A DNA stretch of 64,000 nt from Egbenema bharatensis (GCF_048077055.1 NZ_CP182236.1:992001-1056000), one strand, 5' to 3'. Positions 35,331 through 44,642 are shown, counted from the first letter of the stretch. The notes: generated by a model not told the origin, from the sequence alone. Numbers and translations: made by a program.

Positions 35331-36449
35331 CTATGCCATTCCCCTGCAAAAAACAGTCCATTTCTGCTCAATAAATTGAAAAAGTTTTTTTCGGAAGTGT
35401 TCTGGGGCAAATTTCTCTGCGTTGTGGCGCAAATATTCCGGATCAAAGCAATAGCTTCCCGATTCAAATAACTTTACCGCCTCTACCAAACTTTCTACGG
35501 TTTGCTCTGGGAAAAGGATGCCCGTCTTCTCGTGAATCACTGATTCAGTGGCTCCCCCTTTTCCGTAGGCAATCACAGGAGCACCCGCCGCCTGGGCTTC
35601 CACCAGGGTAATGCCAAAATCCTCAGCCGCTGCATAGACAAAGGCTTTACAGCGTTGCATATAGTCCACCACCACCACATCCGGTTGATGTCCCAGGAAT
35701 TGAATATTGGATTTGGCCATCGACTTCACCCGTTTCCCCTCAGACCCATCCCCAATCACCACCAGCGGCAACCCCAGCCGATTGAAGGCCGACACAATCA
35801 AGTCCACGCGCTTATAGGGCACAAACCGCGACAGCACAAAGTAGAATTCTTCCCGCTGGGCACAGGGCTGGAAGCGATCGACATCCACGGGAGGGTAAAT
35901 CACATGGGCCGATCGCCGGTAGGTTTTCCAGACGCGCCGTGCTACGTAATGGGAATTGGCAATAAAGTGATCAACCCGGTTCGCTGTGGATAAATCCCAT
36001 AGCCGCAGGTAATGCAAAACTGCATGGGTCAAAAACCCGCGTATTCCCCGGTTTAGCTTTGCCCCCTGAAGATAGGCTTGCTGCAAATCCCAGGCGTAGC
36101 GGATCGGTGTATGAATGTAGCAAATATGAAGCTGGTCTGCGCGGGTTAGAACCCCTTTAGCCACCGCATGATTGCTGGATATCACCAGGTCATAGTCAGA
36201 TAAATCAAACTGCTCGATCGCCAATGGCATCAGAGGGAGGTACTGGCGAAATCGCGGATTGGCGAAGGGAAAATGCTGCAAAAAAGAGGTTTTAGCAGGC
36301 TTATGCTGGATGAATCCCTTCAAAGCATCCGGAAGGAATTCCACCAGACTAAACAAGTCTGCCTCTGGATAAAGGTTCAGAATTTGTTCAACCACTCGTT
36401 CAGACCCGGCATAGGTGACCAGCCACTCATGAATCACCGCTGTCTTCAT
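35331..36449 (-). CDS. family 4 glycosyltransferase
   Basis: About 372 residues from the ATG at 36449 (a GTG just before it is also in frame). GT-B fold: N-terminal VIHEWLVTYAGSERVVEQI, middle FIANSHYVARRVWKTYRRSAHVIYPPVD, and the C-terminal EX7E-type signature region VYAAAEDFGITLVEAQAAGAPVIAYGKGGATESV. It transfers a sugar from a nucleotide donor to a growing polysaccharide. It is the first gene of the minus-strand exopolysaccharide group with the priming transferase (30 bp gap) and the ligase-like protein. Confidence 0.9.
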   Translation of the reverse strand: MKTAVIHEWLVTYAGSERVVEQILNLYPEADLFSLVEFLPDALKGFIQHKPAKTSFLQHFPFANPRFRQYLPLMPLAIEQFDLSDYDLVISSNHAVAKGVLTRADQLHICYIHTPIRYAWDLQQAYLQGAKLNRGIRGFLTHAVLHYLRLWDLSTANRVDHFIANSHYVARRVWKTYRRSAHVIYPPVDVDRFQPCAQREEFYFVLSRFVPYKRVDLIVSAFNRLGLPLVVIGDGSEGKRVKSMAKSNIQFLGHQPDVVVVDYMQRCKAFVYAAAEDFGITLVEAQAAGAPVIAYGKGGATESVIHEKTGILFPEQTVESLVEAVKLFESGSYCFDPEYLRHNAEKFAPEHFRKKLFQFIEQKWTVFCRGMA

Positions 36450-36901
36450 CACACGCTACCCCCTCCACTCCCAACACCAACACGCCCCTACTATTTATAC
36501 GGATAGCGATCGGTTCATCCAGAGACTTGCATCAACAGAATAGCAGGAGATCTCAAAATCAAGACATCACTCGATCGTTCTGCCAGAAAGATTTCATGCC
36601 CCATAAATCTCGATATCGCCAGGAAAGCATGAGGCGATCGACTGACAGGAGTAACCTTGGTTAACGACGTTTAACGACTTCGGACTCAAACCAATTAAAC
36701 TAAGGATCGTAAATTTGTTGGGAAAGGGATCTGCAATAAAACGGCATCCTAATTTTGGAAGAAATCTGCTGTAGGGGTGCACTGCTGTGCGCCCCCCAGG
36801 TACGTTATTTTTCCACCACTCCCCATACGGGCGAACGCAATTCGCCCCTACCCTACTTCCCACACGGGCGAACGCAATTCGCCCCTACCCCCTACTCCCC
36901 T
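36450..36901. repeat. intergenic region with hairpin repeats
   Basis: A GGTGCACTGCTGTGCGCCCC hairpin repeat (about 36775-36797) is followed by two copies of CACGGGCGAACGCAATTCGCC / CCTACCC (about 36827-36853 and 36864-36890), each a perfect GGGCGAA-TTCGCCC hairpin. Nothing recognised at 36450-36770, where divergent promoters are expected. Confidence 0.65.
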
Positions 36902-37321
36902 ATGGCTGCTGACTGCGATACCTCCGCTCCCCATTCCCTCACTGCCTGCGCTCGAACGCTGGGGCTACCCCAAATTCAACGGCATCTCTTCATCTGTGCC
37001 GACCAAACTGTGCCAAAATGCTGCGACAAGGCAGAAAGTTTAACCGCCTGGAACTACCTCAAACAGCGGCTGAAGGAACTGAAGCTCGATCAGCCAACGG
37101 ACGATCGCCCCAGTTGCATATTTCGGACGAAGGCGAACTGCTTGCGCGTTTGTCAGCAAGGGCCCATTTTAGTGGTTTATCCGGATGGGGTTTGGTATCA
37201 CAGCGTGACACCAGAGGTTATCGAACGCATTATTCAGGAGCATCTCATCGGCAATCAAATCGTCCAGGAATACGCTTTTCTGGTTCACCCTTTGCCTGAA
37301 TCAACCGCCAATGATGCTTGA
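36902..37321 (+). CDS. thioredoxin-like [2Fe-2S] ferredoxin-domain protein
   Basis: 139 residues from the ATG at 36902; readings that start earlier pass through hairpin repeats. LPQIQRHLFICADQTVPKCCDK, then CIFRTKANCLRVCQQGPILVVYPDGVWYHSVTPEVIERIIQEHL is the family of cyanobacterial (2Fe-2S) ferredoxin domain proteins. Four Cys in CxxxxxxxC and CLxxC arrangements could hold a [2Fe-2S] cluster. It probably carries electrons in the cytosol; its partner is not shown here. Confidence 0.87.
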   Translation: MAADCDTSAPHSLTACARTLGLPQIQRHLFICADQTVPKCCDKAESLTAWNYLKQRLKELKLDQPTDDRPSCIFRTKANCLRVCQQGPILVVYPDGVWYHSVTPEVIERIIQEHLIGNQIVQEYAFLVHPLPESTANDA

Positions 37322-37419
37322 GGCATGGGAATGAGAAATGAAAATTGCACTTATAGGAATTCCTATGTAGCGGATACCCTGTTTGGTTTGCCCACTCGGC
37401 AGAATTGCACCAATTCTTG

Positions 37420-37519
37420 AAGAATACGAACCAAACAAACTGAACTTCTTGTGGGGTGGGCATCTTGCCCGTCCCGTCAGTGAGGTAGAACAATTAACAG
37501 ATGATTGGATTCCCGATCC
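37420..37519. repeat. palindromic MITE-like element, copy 4
   Basis: Left arm GAATACGAACCAAACAAACTG, core GTGGGCATCTTGCCCGTCCC, right arm with GATTGGATTCCCGATCC. It lies about 100 bp downstream of the ferredoxin-domain gene, not flush with its stop. Confidence 0.65.
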
Positions 37520-37963
37520 TTGGGTTCCCAGTCTACTTGGGTTGCCAGAGTTCTCAATCCAAGAGATTGTTGCGAAGTGATAAATCTTGTCAACTGTAGT
37601 TCCGAAGTCCCCAGTGACCGTAGTTCAATCTCAGAAAAGAAAATTATAATAGCACCGTGTGTAGAAATGCGCACTCAAGCGTTTAACTGTGTCCAACCGC
37701 AATTTAACAGTTATCCTAGAAGACAGGATTAAAGCGAGGGCAGCTTAATCCAGTACATTCAGCGATCTCCTGGCCTGGTCTGGTTCTTCGCTGCTAAATG
37801 GAGACCTTCGCTTTGGTTTGAAAATTGTCAGCCATGACCGATCCAGTGAAACCTTTGGCACTATGTAAAAATACTGGGTGACAAAATGCTGGCTATCGTT
37901 AGATAACTGGATATCATAGATTGGCAGGACTCTATTCATCCTAAGCATGGTGAGTAATGGAGC
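37520..37963. other. intergenic region upstream of response regulator
   Basis: 444 bp with no reading I can support; short frames lack motifs and ribosome-binding sites. It must hold the promoter of the response regulator gene. Composition is more AT-rich than nearby genes. Confidence 0.45.
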
Positions 37964-38614
37964 ATGAGTAAGGATACTGGCGTGGGAGAGCATAAACGGC
38001 TGCTTTTAATTGACGATGACCCCAACCTAATTTTGTTAGTCAAAGACTATCTAGAGTTTCGGGGCTATGAGGTCATCACGGCAGAAAATGGTCAGGAAGC
38101 TCTGGAGGTATTGGATCAAGATACTCCAGACATGATCATTTGCGATGTAATGATGCCTCAGATGGATGGCTATTCTCTGGTGGAACACGTCCGCAAAAAT
38201 CCCCGCACAAGCTGGATTCCGGTGCTGTTCCTCTCGGCGAAGGGGCAAAGCCAGGATCGGGTGAAGGGATTGAACACCGGTGCTGATGTCTACATGGTGA
38301 AGCCTTTCGAGCCAGAGGAGTTGGTGGCTCAGGTTGAATCGTCCCTGAAGCAGGCTTCCCGCTTGATCCAACGTCAGGAGAAATCCAGCGACTCAGCTCC
38401 TCGCATTCAGGTTCCCTTTGATGTGGAATTGACCCCCACTGAGCTACGGGTAGTGCAGTATGTGGCGCGGGGGATGGCGAATCGAGAAATTGCTGAAGAA
38501 CTCAACGTCAGCCAACGGACGATCGAAAGCCATGTCAGCAATATGCTGGGCAAAACAGGGCTGCATAACCGTACAGAATTAGCTCGCTGGGCGATCGAGA
38601 ACAGTATGGCCTAA
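37964..38614 (+). CDS. NarL/LuxR-family response regulator
   Basis: 216 residues: receiver domain with IDDDP, phosphoacceptor Asp61 (ICDVMMPQMDGY), LFLSAKGQ and MVKPFEPEEL; then a LuxR HTH (LTPTELRVVQYVARGMANREIAEELNVSQRTIESHVSNMLGKTGLHNRTELARWAIEN). The sequence is of a type strongly conserved across cyanobacteria. The cognate kinase is not adjacent. A terminator-like hairpin follows. Confidence 0.92.
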   Translation: MSKDTGVGEHKRLLLIDDDPNLILLVKDYLEFRGYEVITAENGQEALEVLDQDTPDMIICDVMMPQMDGYSLVEHVRKNPRTSWIPVLFLSAKGQSQDRVKGLNTGADVYMVKPFEPEELVAQVESSLKQASRLIQRQEKSSDSAPRIQVPFDVELTPTELRVVQYVARGMANREIAEELNVSQRTIESHVSNMLGKTGLHNRTELARWAIENSMA

Positions 38615-38648
38615 TAGTTTGATAGTTTGGCGGTTACCTGGGCGGGAA

Positions 38649-38671
38649 GGGCGATTTGCTGATCGCCCTCG
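38649..38671. terminator. bidirectional terminator-like hairpin
   Basis: GGGCGAT-TTGCTG-ATCGCCC, a perfect 7-bp stem, between the convergent response regulator and frr genes, with modest T-richness on the plus strand (TCGCTTT). Confidence 0.6.
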
Positions 38672-38673
38672 CT

Positions 38674-39222
38674 TTAGATGGTCATAATGTCGGTTTCCTT
38701 CTCGGAAAGGATTTGATCAATTTTACCCACGTATTTATCTGTGAGTTTTTGGATGTTGTCTTGCAGATCGCGGGATTCATCCTCAGAGATATCACTCGCT
38801 TTTTCTTGCTTCCGCACCGAATCGATCGCATCCCGACGGATATTGCGAATTGAAACCTTGCCTTCCTCTGCCATTTTCGCGGCTTGTTTAACCAACTCCT
38901 TCCGGCGATCGCTGGTTAGAGGGGGAATATTCAAGCGAATAATCGACCCATCGTTACTGGGGTTGATGCCCACATCTGACATCTGGATCGCCTTCTCAAT
39001 CAAGTTCAGCGAACCGCGATCGTACGGTTGAATCGTAATGGTTGAAGCATCAGGGGTGCTGATTCCAGCCAGCGACTTTAGCGGTGTAGGAGAGCCGTAG
39101 TATTCCACCATCACCCGATCCAGGATGGCTGCATTTGCCCGTCCCGTCCGAATCGTATTAAATGAGCGTTGAGTGGCCTCAACGGCCTTTTGCATATGAT
39201 CTTCAACTTCAGGTAATTTCAC
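38674..39222 (-). CDS. frr: ribosome recycling factor
   Basis: 182 residues, the usual RRF length, starting at GTG (39222) with GGAGG five bases upstream. Family features: NTIRTGRANAAILDRVMVEYYGSPTPLKSLAGISTPDASTITIQPYD and the C-terminal helices (RRDAIDSVRKQEKASDISEDESRDLQDNIQKLTDKYVGKID). With EF-G it splits post-termination ribosomes. Its start overlaps the end of pyrH by 14 bp, the conserved pyrH-frr operon. Confidence 0.97.
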   Translation of the reverse strand: MKLPEVEDHMQKAVEATQRSFNTIRTGRANAAILDRVMVEYYGSPTPLKSLAGISTPDASTITIQPYDRGSLNLIEKAIQMSDVGINPSNDGSIIRLNIPPLTSDRRKELVKQAAKMAEEGKVSIRNIRRDAIDSVRKQEKASDISEDESRDLQDNIQKLTDKYVGKIDQILSEKETDIMTI

Positions 39223-39937
39223 AGGAGCCTCCTACAATCGTTCCAATTGATTCTCCCATAACCGCCCGGCGAATGTTACCCGCAACGGATAGATTAAACA
39301 CAATGATCGGGATATTGTTATCTTTACACAGAGCAATTGCGGTGGTATCCATCACTCTAAGGTCGTTGTTTAGGACGTAAGAATAGGTCAGGCTTTGATA
39401 CTGACGGGCATCCGGTTTGAGCTTTGGATCCGCATCATATACACCATCTACCTTGGTTGCCTTAAAGACAACTTCCGCATTAATTTCAGCCGCTCGCAGG
39501 GCTGCCGTTGTATCGGTGGTGAAGAAGGGATTTCCAGAACCTGCCCCAAAAATAACCACCCGACCCTTTTCCAGGTGACGGATGGCCCGACGACGAATAT
39601 AGGGTTCAGCGACTTCCTGCATTTCGATCGCCGTCAAGACCCGGGTTTGGACACCGCCTTGCTCCAGGGCATCTTGCAGGGTCATCGCATTCATTACCGT
39701 CGCAATCATGCCAATGTAATCTGCCGTAGCCCGATCCATGCCTGCGGCGGCTCCGCTAATGCCACGAAAAATATTGCCGCCTCCCACAACGATCGCCACT
39801 TCCACGCCCTCTGCCACAATGTCAGAGATTTCTTGAGCGATACTTTGAACGACCTTGGAGTCAATTCCGTAGGCGAGATCGCCCATGAGAGCCTCGCCGC
39901 TTAATTTCAGCAAAACGCGCTGGTAGGTTAGTCCCAT
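39209..39937 (-). CDS. pyrH: uridylate kinase
   Basis: 242 residues from the ATG at 39937 (MGLTYQRVLLKLSGEAL); an earlier in-frame start would add a non-conserved stretch. Bacterial UMP kinase of the amino-acid kinase fold: KLSGEALMG, VVGGGNIFRGI, ATADYIGMIATVMNAMTLQDALE, FGAGSGNPFFTTDTTAALRAAE, VDGVYDADPK. It makes UDP from UMP and ATP. The gene is coupled to frr. Confidence 0.97.
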   Translation of the reverse strand: MGLTYQRVLLKLSGEALMGDLAYGIDSKVVQSIAQEISDIVAEGVEVAIVVGGGNIFRGISGAAAGMDRATADYIGMIATVMNAMTLQDALEQGGVQTRVLTAIEMQEVAEPYIRRRAIRHLEKGRVVIFGAGSGNPFFTTDTTAALRAAEINAEVVFKATKVDGVYDADPKLKPDARQYQSLTYSYVLNNDLRVMDTTAIALCKDNNIPIIVFNLSVAGNIRRAVMGESIGTIVGGSCEIT

Positions 39938-40046
39938 GAAATGATAGTTTTTAAGTCCTAAGTGCTTGCAACATAACAATAGCAGTAGAAGAATGACCTA
40001 TTGTTCAGGAGCTCACCGGAATTCGGCTCCAGACCTTAGATCAGCT

Positions 40047-40595
40047 CTACTGTTGCTGGGGCTGCCGCCATTTAACGGGACATCCCACAGCGGTTGTAGA
40101 TCCGACCTCTCCCCTTCCCGCAAGAAGTTGTTCGATCGCATCTCGTAAGTAGCGCACCGTGACTGCATCTGGCGTTTGTGGGCTATCATCGATTGCCCCG
40201 CCATAACGAATTAACCCTGCCTGGTCAATCAAAAACACCTCTGGAGTCCATTTTGCTCCAAAGCCTTGAGCAACATCCTGAGTTACATCCCTGAGATAGG
40301 GGAAGTTCAGTTGGTGCTCTATCACAAATGACTTCATCGCGTCAAAGCTGTCTTCCGGACACTGGTTGTCATCGTTTGGATTAATGCCAATCAGCGTCAC
40401 TCCCTGATGGAAAAATTCAGTCTGAATGCACTTCAGGCGATCGAGGTAGCTCTGAACATAGGGACAATGGTTCCCCATGATGACTACACCGATCGCCCGA
40501 AAGGTCTGCAAATACTTGGCCAAATGATGCACCGAACCATCCGTTCCAGGCAACTCAAAATCAGGTGCATAGTGACCGATCACAGCAGAAGTCAT
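40047..40595 (-). CDS. thioredoxin-fold / AhpC-TSA-like protein
   Basis: 182 residues: APDFELPGTDGSVHHLAKYL, IGVVIMGNHCPYVQSYLDRL, LIGINPNDDNQCPEDSFDAMKSFV, WTPEVFLIDQAGLIRYGGAIDD. The single Cys of the NHCPYV motif stands at the place of the thioredoxin/peroxiredoxin active site, as in the broad thioredoxin-family proteins common in cyanobacteria. It is probably a cytosolic redox protein; substrate unknown. The C-terminus contains a short Gln-rich tail. Confidence 0.85.
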   Translation of the reverse strand: MTSAVIGHYAPDFELPGTDGSVHHLAKYLQTFRAIGVVIMGNHCPYVQSYLDRLKCIQTEFFHQGVTLIGINPNDDNQCPEDSFDAMKSFVIEHQLNFPYLRDVTQDVAQGFGAKWTPEVFLIDQAGLIRYGGAIDDSPQTPDAVTVRYLRDAIEQLLAGRGEVGSTTAVGCPVKWRQPQQQ

Positions 40596-40890
40596 ACAGT
40601 TTCAGAGTAGGGACAAAGCATCTAGTGAATAAATCCTACACCTAGATGCAGTATTACTTCACAGATTGTACCCTTGCTAACCAGCATTGAGACGGCCTTG
40701 CCCCTCTTAGAACCTATCCAGAAAACCCCGTCAGGGGTTTTGGATACCAAAAACTCTAGTAGACCTTAGCGTGAGTTTAGCGACCGTAGAGCGGGCATCC
40801 TGCCCGCGCAGGCTAGAAGCCTGCCCTACAGATGGTAGGCCTATTCAAGCCGCAGTGTACTAGCAAGTTTTCGGTTAGGCACTAATAACT
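40596..40890. terminator. dnaK downstream region with intrinsic terminator and repeat
   Basis: A perfect hairpin AAAACCCC-GTCA-GGGGTTTT at 40722-40741 lies about 150 bp beyond the dnaK stop (minus strand) and should end its transcript; it is nearly symmetrical and could act both ways. A GCGGGCATCCTGCCCGCGC dispersed-repeat core lies near 40793-40812. Confidence 0.75.
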
Positions 40891-42798
40891 CTACTTATCC
40901 TCTGAGAACTCTGCGTCGATTACATCATCAGCACCATCGGAGGGAGGAGTACCACCACCAACATCTTCACCGCCTCCTGGAGGAGGAGTAGCTCCTTCTG
41001 CACCTTGATAGATGCTGCTGCCGATCGTATACAGAACTTGCTGAAGTTCAGTCGTCAGAGACTTCATCTGATCTGCATTTTCCTGCTGAATCGCTTCCCG
41101 CAAAGCCTTCACCAGTCCTTCGACCTTGGTTTTGTCATCCGCAGAAACCTTATCGCCCAGTTCGCTCATCTGCTTCTCTGCCTGGTATGCCAGAGAGTCA
41201 GCCTGGTTCTTCAGGTCAATCTTCTCGCGCCGCTCCTTATCGGTTGAGGCATTGCGCTCGGCTTCATTCACCATGCGTTCTACTTCATCCTGAGGCAGGG
41301 TTGATGCGCCAGTGATGCTGATGGACTGGGCTTTACCCGTTCCCTTATCCTTCGCAGTAACGTTCAAGATCCCGTTTGCATCAATATCGAAGGTGACTTC
41401 AATTTGCGGTACACCACGAGGTGCTGGCGGAATGCCATCCAGACGGAAGGTTCCCAGACTCTTGTTGTCGTTTGCCATTTCCCGCTCACCTTGCAGGACG
41501 TGGATCTCCACGTTGCTCTGCCCATCAGCAGCGGTAGAGAAAGTCTCAGACTTTTTCGTAGGAATAGTGGTATTGCGAGGAATGATCTTGGTCATAACTC
41601 CGCCCAGGGTTTCTACACCCAGAGACAGGGGAGACACATCCAACAGCAGAATGTCCTTGACTTCCCCAGCCAATACACCCGCTTGAATCGCGGCACCCAC
41701 TGCTACAACCTCATCCGGGTTCACCGTTTGGTTGGGATCTCTGCCCAGGACGCGCTTCACCAGATCCTGGATTGCCGGTATCCGAGTGGAACCGCCTACC
41801 AGTACGACTTCATCAATCCCGCCTTTGTCTTTCTTAGCATCGCGCAGGGCATTCTCAACCGGAATCCGGCAGCGATCGATCAAGTCAGAACAAAGTTCTT
41901 CAAACTTAGCCCGCGTCAGGGTTTCATCTAAATGCTTCGGCCCATCTTGGGTCGCCGTGATGAAGGGCAGGTTAATTTCAGTCTGAGTGACACTGGAAAG
42001 CTCAATCTTGGCTTTTTCGGCTGCTTCGGTTAGTCGTTGCAGAGCTTGCTTATCCTTGCGGAGGTCAATGCCTTCCGAAGCTTTGAATCGTTCCGCCAGG
42101 AAGTCTACGATTTTCTTATCAAAGTCATCTCCTCCCAAGTGAGTGTCACCGGAGGTCGCCAGCACTTCAAATACGCCATCGCCCACTTCCAGGATTGACA
42201 CATCGAAGGTACCGCCCCCAAGGTCAAACACCAGAACGGTTTCGTTGCTCTTCTTGTCTAATCCATAAGCTAGCGATGCAGCGGTCGGCTCGTTAATAAT
42301 CCGCAGTACTTCCAATCCTGCAATCCGCCCTGCGTCCTTCGTAGCTTGACGCTGAGAGTCATTAAAGTAGGCAGGAACGGTGATTACCGCTTGGGTAACG
42401 TCTTCACCCAGGTACTTACTGGCATCTTCCTTCAGCTTGCGCAGGACTTCAGCAGAAATCTGCTCTGGTGCAAACTGCTCACCCTTGGCAGAAGAATCAA
42501 GCTTGACATTACCGTTAACGTTCAGCACCTTGTAGGATACTTCTGTTAACTCGTTGGACACTTCGTCATAGCGACGACCAATGAACCGCTTCACCGAATA
42601 AAAGGTGTTCTCTGGGTTCATTACGGCTTGACGTTTGGCAATCTGTCCAACCAGACGATCGCCATTCTTTGAAAAGGCTACGACCGAGGGAGTTGTCCGA
42701 AACCCTTCTGCATTAGCGATAACAGTGGGCTTCCCCCCCTCCATAACTGCGACGCACGAGTTGGTTGTTCCTAAGTCTATTCCAACAACTTTTGCCAT
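40891..42798 (-). CDS. dnaK: chaperone protein DnaK (Hsp70)
   Basis: 635 residues, full-length Hsp70: GIDLGTTNSCVAVMEGG start, LVFDLGGGTFDVSILE, VLVGGSTRIPAIQ and the hydrophobic linker DILLLDVSPLSLG, then the peptide-binding and lid domains. The C-terminal tail is Gly-rich, ending DDVIDAEFSEDK, close to the usual DVVDAEF(x)E motif. ATP-driven folding chaperone. No grpE or dnaJ adjoins; cyanobacteria carry several dnaK copies. I see no CIRCE inverted repeat upstream. A TATATAA -10-like box lies near 42978. Confidence 0.97.
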   Translation of the reverse strand: MAKVVGIDLGTTNSCVAVMEGGKPTVIANAEGFRTTPSVVAFSKNGDRLVGQIAKRQAVMNPENTFYSVKRFIGRRYDEVSNELTEVSYKVLNVNGNVKLDSSAKGEQFAPEQISAEVLRKLKEDASKYLGEDVTQAVITVPAYFNDSQRQATKDAGRIAGLEVLRIINEPTAASLAYGLDKKSNETVLVFDLGGGTFDVSILEVGDGVFEVLATSGDTHLGGDDFDKKIVDFLAERFKASEGIDLRKDKQALQRLTEAAEKAKIELSSVTQTEINLPFITATQDGPKHLDETLTRAKFEELCSDLIDRCRIPVENALRDAKKDKGGIDEVVLVGGSTRIPAIQDLVKRVLGRDPNQTVNPDEVVAVGAAIQAGVLAGEVKDILLLDVSPLSLGVETLGGVMTKIIPRNTTIPTKKSETFSTAADGQSNVEIHVLQGEREMANDNKSLGTFRLDGIPPAPRGVPQIEVTFDIDANGILNVTAKDKGTGKAQSISITGASTLPQDEVERMVNEAERNASTDKERREKIDLKNQADSLAYQAEKQMSELGDKVSADDKTKVEGLVKALREAIQQENADQMKSLTTELQQVLYTIGSSIYQGAEGATPPPGGGEDVGGGTPPSDGADDVIDAEFSEDK

Positions 42799-43417
42799 AA
42801 AACAAATACTCCGGTTCTAGTACTTCTAGCTCCTAACTGAGAAATTCATCTGGGGGCTTGTATCCCTCGGCTGTAGGTGGGTCACTCCCGATCGCCCTGA
42901 ATCCTCGTAATCTTCTGATGTATCTGACACAGTAATCCAGGGCAGGACTGAACTGTGCAGCAGAGACGCGGCACTACTTATATACTGTGTGCCATTGCCC
43001 ATTCGATGAAGGCGGGTTTACCGAACACCAACTGGGGCGGTTAAGAATTCTGGATTTTCATGATTCAAGAGCCACAAGATCCAAAATTCCTCAACGCTTC
43101 CAGTGTAGGAACTTTGCACAGTCTACGGATTGGGGTGAACCGTAATGATGCTGTTGTATTTGCCGCCAAGGGGACGATCGCAGGACGCAGAGCAAGCATC
43201 CTGTCTGTAAAGGAACAATCGCTCGATCGCAGTTGTCCAATTTAACTTTGCAAGGGAGCATCCTAACTGATGCCAGTTGATCAATCGACGATTGCTCCAT
43301 TTCCGTAGCACAGGCATCTTGCTTGCGAATGAAATATTTGCCATGCAAATAAACTCATGCAACTTGAAGAACAACCGCTCGGAGTTTTAACTTGCCAGAT
43401 TAGAGACTGTGAAATAG
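42799..43417. other. dnaK leader and intergenic region
   Basis: More than 600 bp without a supported gene. It includes the presumed dnaK promoter (minus-strand TATATAA about 42975-42981) and diverged copies of dispersed GCAGGCATCTTGC repeats (about 43185-43205 and 43305-43328). A 61-codon plus-strand reading at 43060 has no ribosome-binding site or motif. Confidence 0.45.
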
Positions 43418-43466
43418 AAAGGCATAAAAAAAGGGCGAGTCCGTTGAAAGACCCGCTCCTAAAGCA
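43418..43466 (-). terminator. rho-independent terminator in an AT-rich island
   Basis: On the minus strand, GAGCGGGTC-TTTCAACG-GACTCGCCC forms a nine-pair stem (one A-C mismatch, one G-U) followed by TTTTTTT. No convincing gene precedes it on that strand within 43470-43870, so it may end a short non-coding RNA. The surrounding 43400-43700 is clearly more AT-rich than its neighbours. Confidence 0.65.
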
Positions 43467-43872
43467 TCATAAATTGCCCCACTTTCTACGGTTTTCCGCT
43501 GATCCTTGGTAGAAAGGTTAATATTAATGTAACGTATTCGATCGATTTTGGGAAGGGATTTATGCAACTTTTTGATTAATTTAAATTCCAAATATTTGAG
43601 CCTGAAAAAGAGGAAATTTATCCTACTTTTCCAACTAAAGCTGTTAGTTTCAAAGTGAATGTATTTCATCTTTCCTACTTCTTAAGTTTCTCGAAATGCG
43701 ATCGAGGTTCCAGCGGCAGATCCTGGACACAAATTTCACCCACTTTTCCTACTTTTCCTGCTTATAGCGTTTGACCTGTAGGGCTTCCCTCCTGCACCGA
43801 GGGCATTCAAGCGGGTGTACGACTCAAGGGAAAGGGCGTGTCGGGATGGTTCCCTTCCCCACTCCCCGCCTT

Positions 43873-44370
43873 CTATTCCCCTAACAACAGCCTGGGTGGA
43901 GTCAGCCAAAACAACTCGCTTCGCCCGACGGGATTTCCTGTTTGCGGGATGAGAATCCCCATCACTCCAGCTTTTTTCACCACCAGCCGCTGCTTGGGTT
44001 CGCCCCAGACCAACTGCTCCGCCCATTCCCCCAGATCCGGTTCATGCCCCACGATCGCCAATTGAGTCCCCCCGTTCGATCGCCAGGATTCTAGCCAATT
44101 CAGCCAGTCCGTGAAGGAGCCAGCCGGTGCAAGATAGGGAGATGGTTCAAGATGTTTAGATAGCCCGAGCGTTTGCAGAATTTCGGCGGTTTGCCGGGCC
44201 CGAACCAAAGGACTGGTCAGGATCAAATCAAACCGAATATCTAGCTCATACAGTCGTTTGGCGACTCGTTTGGTTTTGCGAATTCCAGCATCGGTCAGCG
44301 GTCGTTCATCATCATTGGCATAGGTGCCTCGTTCCGTTGCAATTCCGTGTCGAATTAAATAAAGTTCCAT
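43873..44370 (-). CDS. sixA: phosphohistidine phosphatase SixA
   Basis: 165 residues. The phosphoglycerate-mutase-like RHG motif is at residues 7-9 (MELYLIRHG), followed by DDERPLTDAGIRKTKRVAKRL, LTSPLVRARQTAEIL and the second catalytic His in VGHEPDLGEWAEQL, the SixA pattern. It removes phosphate from phosphohistidine, for example on HPt domains or phosphotransfer proteins. ATG at 44370. The C-terminus is longer than in E. coli SixA. Confidence 0.9.
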   Translation of the reverse strand: MELYLIRHGIATERGTYANDDERPLTDAGIRKTKRVAKRLYELDIRFDLILTSPLVRARQTAEILQTLGLSKHLEPSPYLAPAGSFTDWLNWLESWRSNGGTQLAIVGHEPDLGEWAEQLVWGEPKQRLVVKKAGVMGILIPQTGNPVGRSELFWLTPPRLLLGE

Positions 44371-44464
44371 TGGTCAATTCTTTAAACTTAGAGTTTAAGC
44401 TTTACAGCATACGAGGACACGGTAGGGTGAGTCTAGGACGGGGGAGTATGTCACGTTTGCAAGT

Positions 44465-44560
44465 CTGACCCTCATCCCCCAACCCCTTCTCCTACAGGGA
44501 GAAGGGGAGCCGGATCGAAGTCCCTCGCCCTTTGGGAGAGGGATTTAGGGTGAGGGCGAC
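44465..44560. repeat. dispersed CCCTCATCCCCCAACCCC / GGGTGAGGG palindromic repeat
   Basis: An imperfect long palindrome, CCTCATCCCC ... CTCCTACAGGGAGAAGGGG ... GAGAGGGATTTAGGGTGAGGG, of a kind common in filamentous cyanobacterial genomes. It lies in the sixA / methyltransferase divergent gap. Confidence 0.75.
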
Positions 44561-44590
44561 AAAAGTGAATGCTCCTTAGGACGGTATATC

Positions 44591-44623
44591 TTTAAGTTCA
44601 CATTAAGTCCACTTTAAGTTCAA
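44591..44623. promoter_or_regulatory. three 11-bp direct repeats upstream of methyltransferase gene
   Basis: TTTAAGTTCAC, ATTAAGTCCAC and TTTAAGTTCAA follow one another with exact 11-bp phasing, one helical turn each. OmpR/PhoB-family regulators bind such phased direct repeats. The tract ends only 19 bp before the assigned start, so it would overlap the promoter or leader. The regulator is not identified. Confidence 0.5.
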
Positions 44624-44642
44624 TACAGGATCGGAAATCGTG

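Noticed and set aside
42799..43100. CIRCE operator for dnaK
   Set aside because: No TTAGCACTC-N9-GAGTGCTAA or close variant is present in the leader.
43400..43669. 89-codon minus-strand reading in the AT-rich island
   Set aside because: It runs through the strong terminator at 43418-43466, lacks a ribosome-binding site and recognisable motif, and is low-complexity Lys/Ile/Phe.
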